Shown piece by piece: positions 42,401 to 43,398 of a stretch of DNA of 43,398 nucleotides (position 1 is the stretch's first letter; the number at the start of each line of letters is the position of its first letter). The notes beneath the pieces are model-generated. The model saw nothing but the letters and a program-made list of their open reading frames with translations. It did not search any database and had not been told where the DNA came from. Origin of the DNA: an uncultured Lachnospiraceae bacterium (GTDB taxonomy: Bacteria; Bacillota; Clostridia; Lachnospirales; Lachnospiraceae); NCBI GenBank assembly GCA_902793995.1, contig CADBFP010000020.1, positions 1 to 43,398 on the forward strand. The letters run 5' to 3'. Made by a program: the position numbers and the translations under genes.

Positions 42401-43398
42401 GCCATACGGCTGAAGAACGGGAAGGTGGTGCAGTCCGGCGAGGAAGTGATGTCCATTGATATGGGCGATAAGACGACCTTTAGCACCGGCGATATCCTTC
42501 CGATCTATCGGGCTAACGGGGATAAAGTAAAATACCGCATTGTGGAAACCCAGGCTCCCGAGGGTTACTCCATCCGCACCGAGACGAAGGAGGTGAATGC
42601 GGTGTCTGCCGGGGATACGCAGACAGTGGAGACCATCCCGAATAACAGAAAGCGGTATGATCTTTTGATCTCCAAGACGGCAGCGGGAAAAACCGAGGAA
42701 ATGGCGGAGGTTTCGCTGCGTCTGGTAGAGGTCCGCGGCGAGGGTGAACTGCTGGAGTATATTTGGAGACATAGCGGCTTGAAAGTCGTATCGCTTCGTT
42801 TCGGGGAACATAAGCTGGTGGAAATCGAAGCGCCGGAAGGATATGGAATCGCAGCTCCCATCGAGTTTAGCGTCACAAAAGACGGGAAGGTTTTGATTGA
42901 TGGGAAAGAAGCGCCAAAGAAAAGCTTTGGGGGCGTGGAATATCCTGTTGTCCATATGGAAAACAAGCTGAAGGAGTATGAGGTTTCCGTTTCCAAGACC
43001 GCCCTGGGCCAGACGAAAGAACTGGCGGGGGCTCAGCTGAGCATCACGGGAAAGGATGCAGACGGGAAGGCCATTAAGGAAATCAAGTGGACTTCAGACG
43101 GCAATGCCAAGACCGTGAAACTGGCCGCCGGAAGCTATACCTTAACGGAAAGCAAGGCGCCTCTGGGATATGACAAGGCAGAAGCCATCAGCTTTACGGT
43201 AGGAAAAGACGGTAAGATTAAGGTGAAGGGCGAAGAAGTCGCCAAGGTTCATATGGAGGATAATCTGGAGAAATACGAGATTGCTGTCTCCAAGACTGCT
43301 CTGGGCCAGACGAAGGAACTGGCGGGGGCTCAGCTGAGCATCAGCGGGACAGATGCGGACGGGAACGCCATCACGGAAATCAAATGGACCTCGGATGG
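39434..43398 (+). CDS. Giant surface adhesin with serial CnaB (SpaA-type) domains, 3' truncated
   Basis: The frame is open from ATG 39434 to the window end: 1321 codons, no stop, no anchor seen yet. A signal peptide (KRLLGLILAVLMVAGSLVPP, cut near VSAAE) leads into a unique N-terminal region, then about ten CnaB/prealbumin-like domains. Each domain shows a Lys near its start (LEIEKVE, VKLTKVD, ITITKTD), a Glu in an E-x-x-x-P-x-GY/GF motif (QEITAPEGY, KETVPPQGY, VETQAPEGY) and often a closing Asn (ENTK, IKNKK). These are the residues of internal isopeptide bonds. The last repeats (SKTALGQTKELAGAQL) recur with a 297-bp period. Similar proteins are sortase-anchored pilins or adhesins; LPXTG should lie beyond the window. 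Confidence 0.92.
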   Translation, partial: MKQTKGMKRLLGLILAVLMVAGSLVPPAGKVSAAETGKKAVNGASTVKVGMEIEVVDQSGDPVKGVEFTVNYDGQAIKVGPSDENGIARSAPDAFQLYNKSNQYVDYGDAFKQSESVTITMTTIPDDYKNPEMLHGVNPDDPMDTNLMLEYVLTVNDTNGSAFFAYEEDQSVTDGFYWNVMVLQADQQNMQGIQFMKQITFIGSAESAWRGGKANLKWQLWSEKKQEYVDIVIDKKDLNSGEPLEGVVFDVINNSGLNLILQDGKTKVGNGQVAGSITTNAAGHGSLSGLPKVDHYIIRERKAKPGYEKGEDIKLDPTSATESETLSIMANPDSNDVYTLSVSNKKITSVDLEIEKVEAGNPSVKLSGVTFEIINNGNTILELPSGQTVYNRSVVAEAVTDEQGKAVFTDLPLNGKYLIREKDSVPGYKRLTEDIPFIPSELTPDQAAAGTRNALYKKTIENTKDEYVEIEIEKYDKEDHSIKLGGAVFGVYNASSKSLYLEGSDTPIPYRGLVGEITTDVNGKGKLGGIPKGAYIYLQEITAPEGYNPLRNNISLDTSREEPAVAATPTTVAKYIIPIEESKIIYGGVKLTKVDYDDKSKKLEGAVFELRNNSSRQAVLKDGTVIEPNALIGEYTTDANGEIVIPSILPDTVSYKMIEKTPPKGYHTKGLITQFTFSVKEQDYQHEITCENKSNEPSYYKIIIDKIGEVVSANGKDIEYIPLKGAVLAIVNASKNPVTTAEGKTYQPGETIYTMDLTDATTGETPVIFPMLSEDGEEIKYNIYETTIPDGFTALGWSQINYKYPQWEKTPLVNTISFYDLSKHERRTTVQNHSFMGIEVVKEDYDDPSKKLQGVEFDVIVDLYYDGQIEGDGVVTPDGKFYGDGAVIAKLKTDENGRANTGDILPQYTMYGHSLMYRIKETVPPQGYMAASDSLVEPVFHTTGHGLTRVWTIKNKKAEFGHITITKTDFENNQPISGAKFSIVLVSRDAIRLKNGKVVQSGEEVMSIDMGDKTTFSTGDILPIYRANGDKVKYRIVETQAPEGYSIRTETKEVNAVSAGDTQTVETIPNNRKRYDLLISKTAAGKTEEMAEVSLRLVEVRGEGELLEYIWRHSGLKVVSLRFGEHKLVEIEAPEGYGIAAPIEFSVTKDGKVLIDGKEAPKKSFGGVEYPVVHMENKLKEYEVSVSKTALGQTKELAGAQLSITGKDADGKAIKEIKWTSDGNAKTVKLAAGSYTLTESKAPLGYDKAEAISFTVGKDGKIKVKGEEVAKVHMEDNLEKYEIAVSKTALGQTKELAGAQLSISGTDADGNAITEIKWTSD

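Noticed and set aside
40670-42955. A 761-codon open frame on the minus strand opposite the CnaB adhesin
   Set aside because: The plus-strand frame is continuous, has a signal peptide, ribosome site and repeated CnaB domains. The minus frame has no recognisable domain and reflects the codon pattern of the repeats.

Overview
The window looks like a chromosomal segment of a gut-type, Gram-positive anaerobic Clostridia, most like a high-G+C Lachnospiraceae or a relative. This rests on gene content, not on a search. The signs are RNase Y, lipoproteins with Gram-positive lipoboxes, strong AGGAGG ribosome sites, a YtrA-type GntR/ABC locus, the uncharacterised DUF5717/DUF5716 pair, a butyryl-CoA/4-hydroxybutyrate-type CoA-transferase, and a CnaB-repeat surface adhesin. 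No tRNA, rRNA, CRISPR array, transposase or phage gene was seen.

Layout. 1-786: end of a secreted Ig-like (Big_2) plus CAP-domain protein. 977-9672 (minus): a likely seven-gene operon encoding a FecB-type lipoprotein, FecCD permease, FecE ATPase, two nitrogenase component-1-like proteins, and an FtsX/MacB-type ATPase and permease. It is transcribed divergently from a NifH-like Fe protein (9884-10654). The shared 211-bp promoter region carries three copies of a 16-bp palindrome. 10866-14257 (minus): YtrA-like regulator with ABC ATPase and permease, under a perfect 27-bp palindromic operator. 14453-17496: RNase Y, exonuclease III, thioredoxin-like lipoprotein. 17879-21161: rpmG-secE-nusG-rplK-rplA, then an L10 leader RNA and rplJ-rplL. 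21275-24025: eight Ig-like domains fused to an Amidase_3 cell-wall amidase. 24145-28573: dihydrolipoamide dehydrogenase, lipoate ligase, phosphodiesterase and RarA. 28619-34328: DUF5717, an actin/Hsp70-fold DUF5716 protein and a TPR protein. 34341-36394: ispF-ispE-ispD. 36424-39135 (minus): CoA-transferase and D-Ala-D-Ala carboxypeptidase. 39434 to the end: a giant CnaB-domain adhesin, open at the window edge.

The most interesting part is the nitrogenase-like locus. The Fe protein keeps its cluster cysteines. One component-1 subunit keeps three cysteines with the spacing of the BchN subunit of dark-operative protochlorophyllide reductase. Its partner has lost all of them. No cofactor-assembly genes (nifB/E/N) are present, while a siderophore/heme/corrinoid-type importer is in the same operon. 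This suggests an ATP-driven reductase acting on an imported molecule, perhaps a tetrapyrrole or iron chelate, and not nitrogen fixation. The substrate cannot be read from the sequence.

A second theme is a dispersed family of GC-rich intergenic hairpins (ends CGTAGGGGCG/CGCCCCTACG) whose arms vary while staying paired. A different tandem palindrome array lies behind the NifH-like gene.
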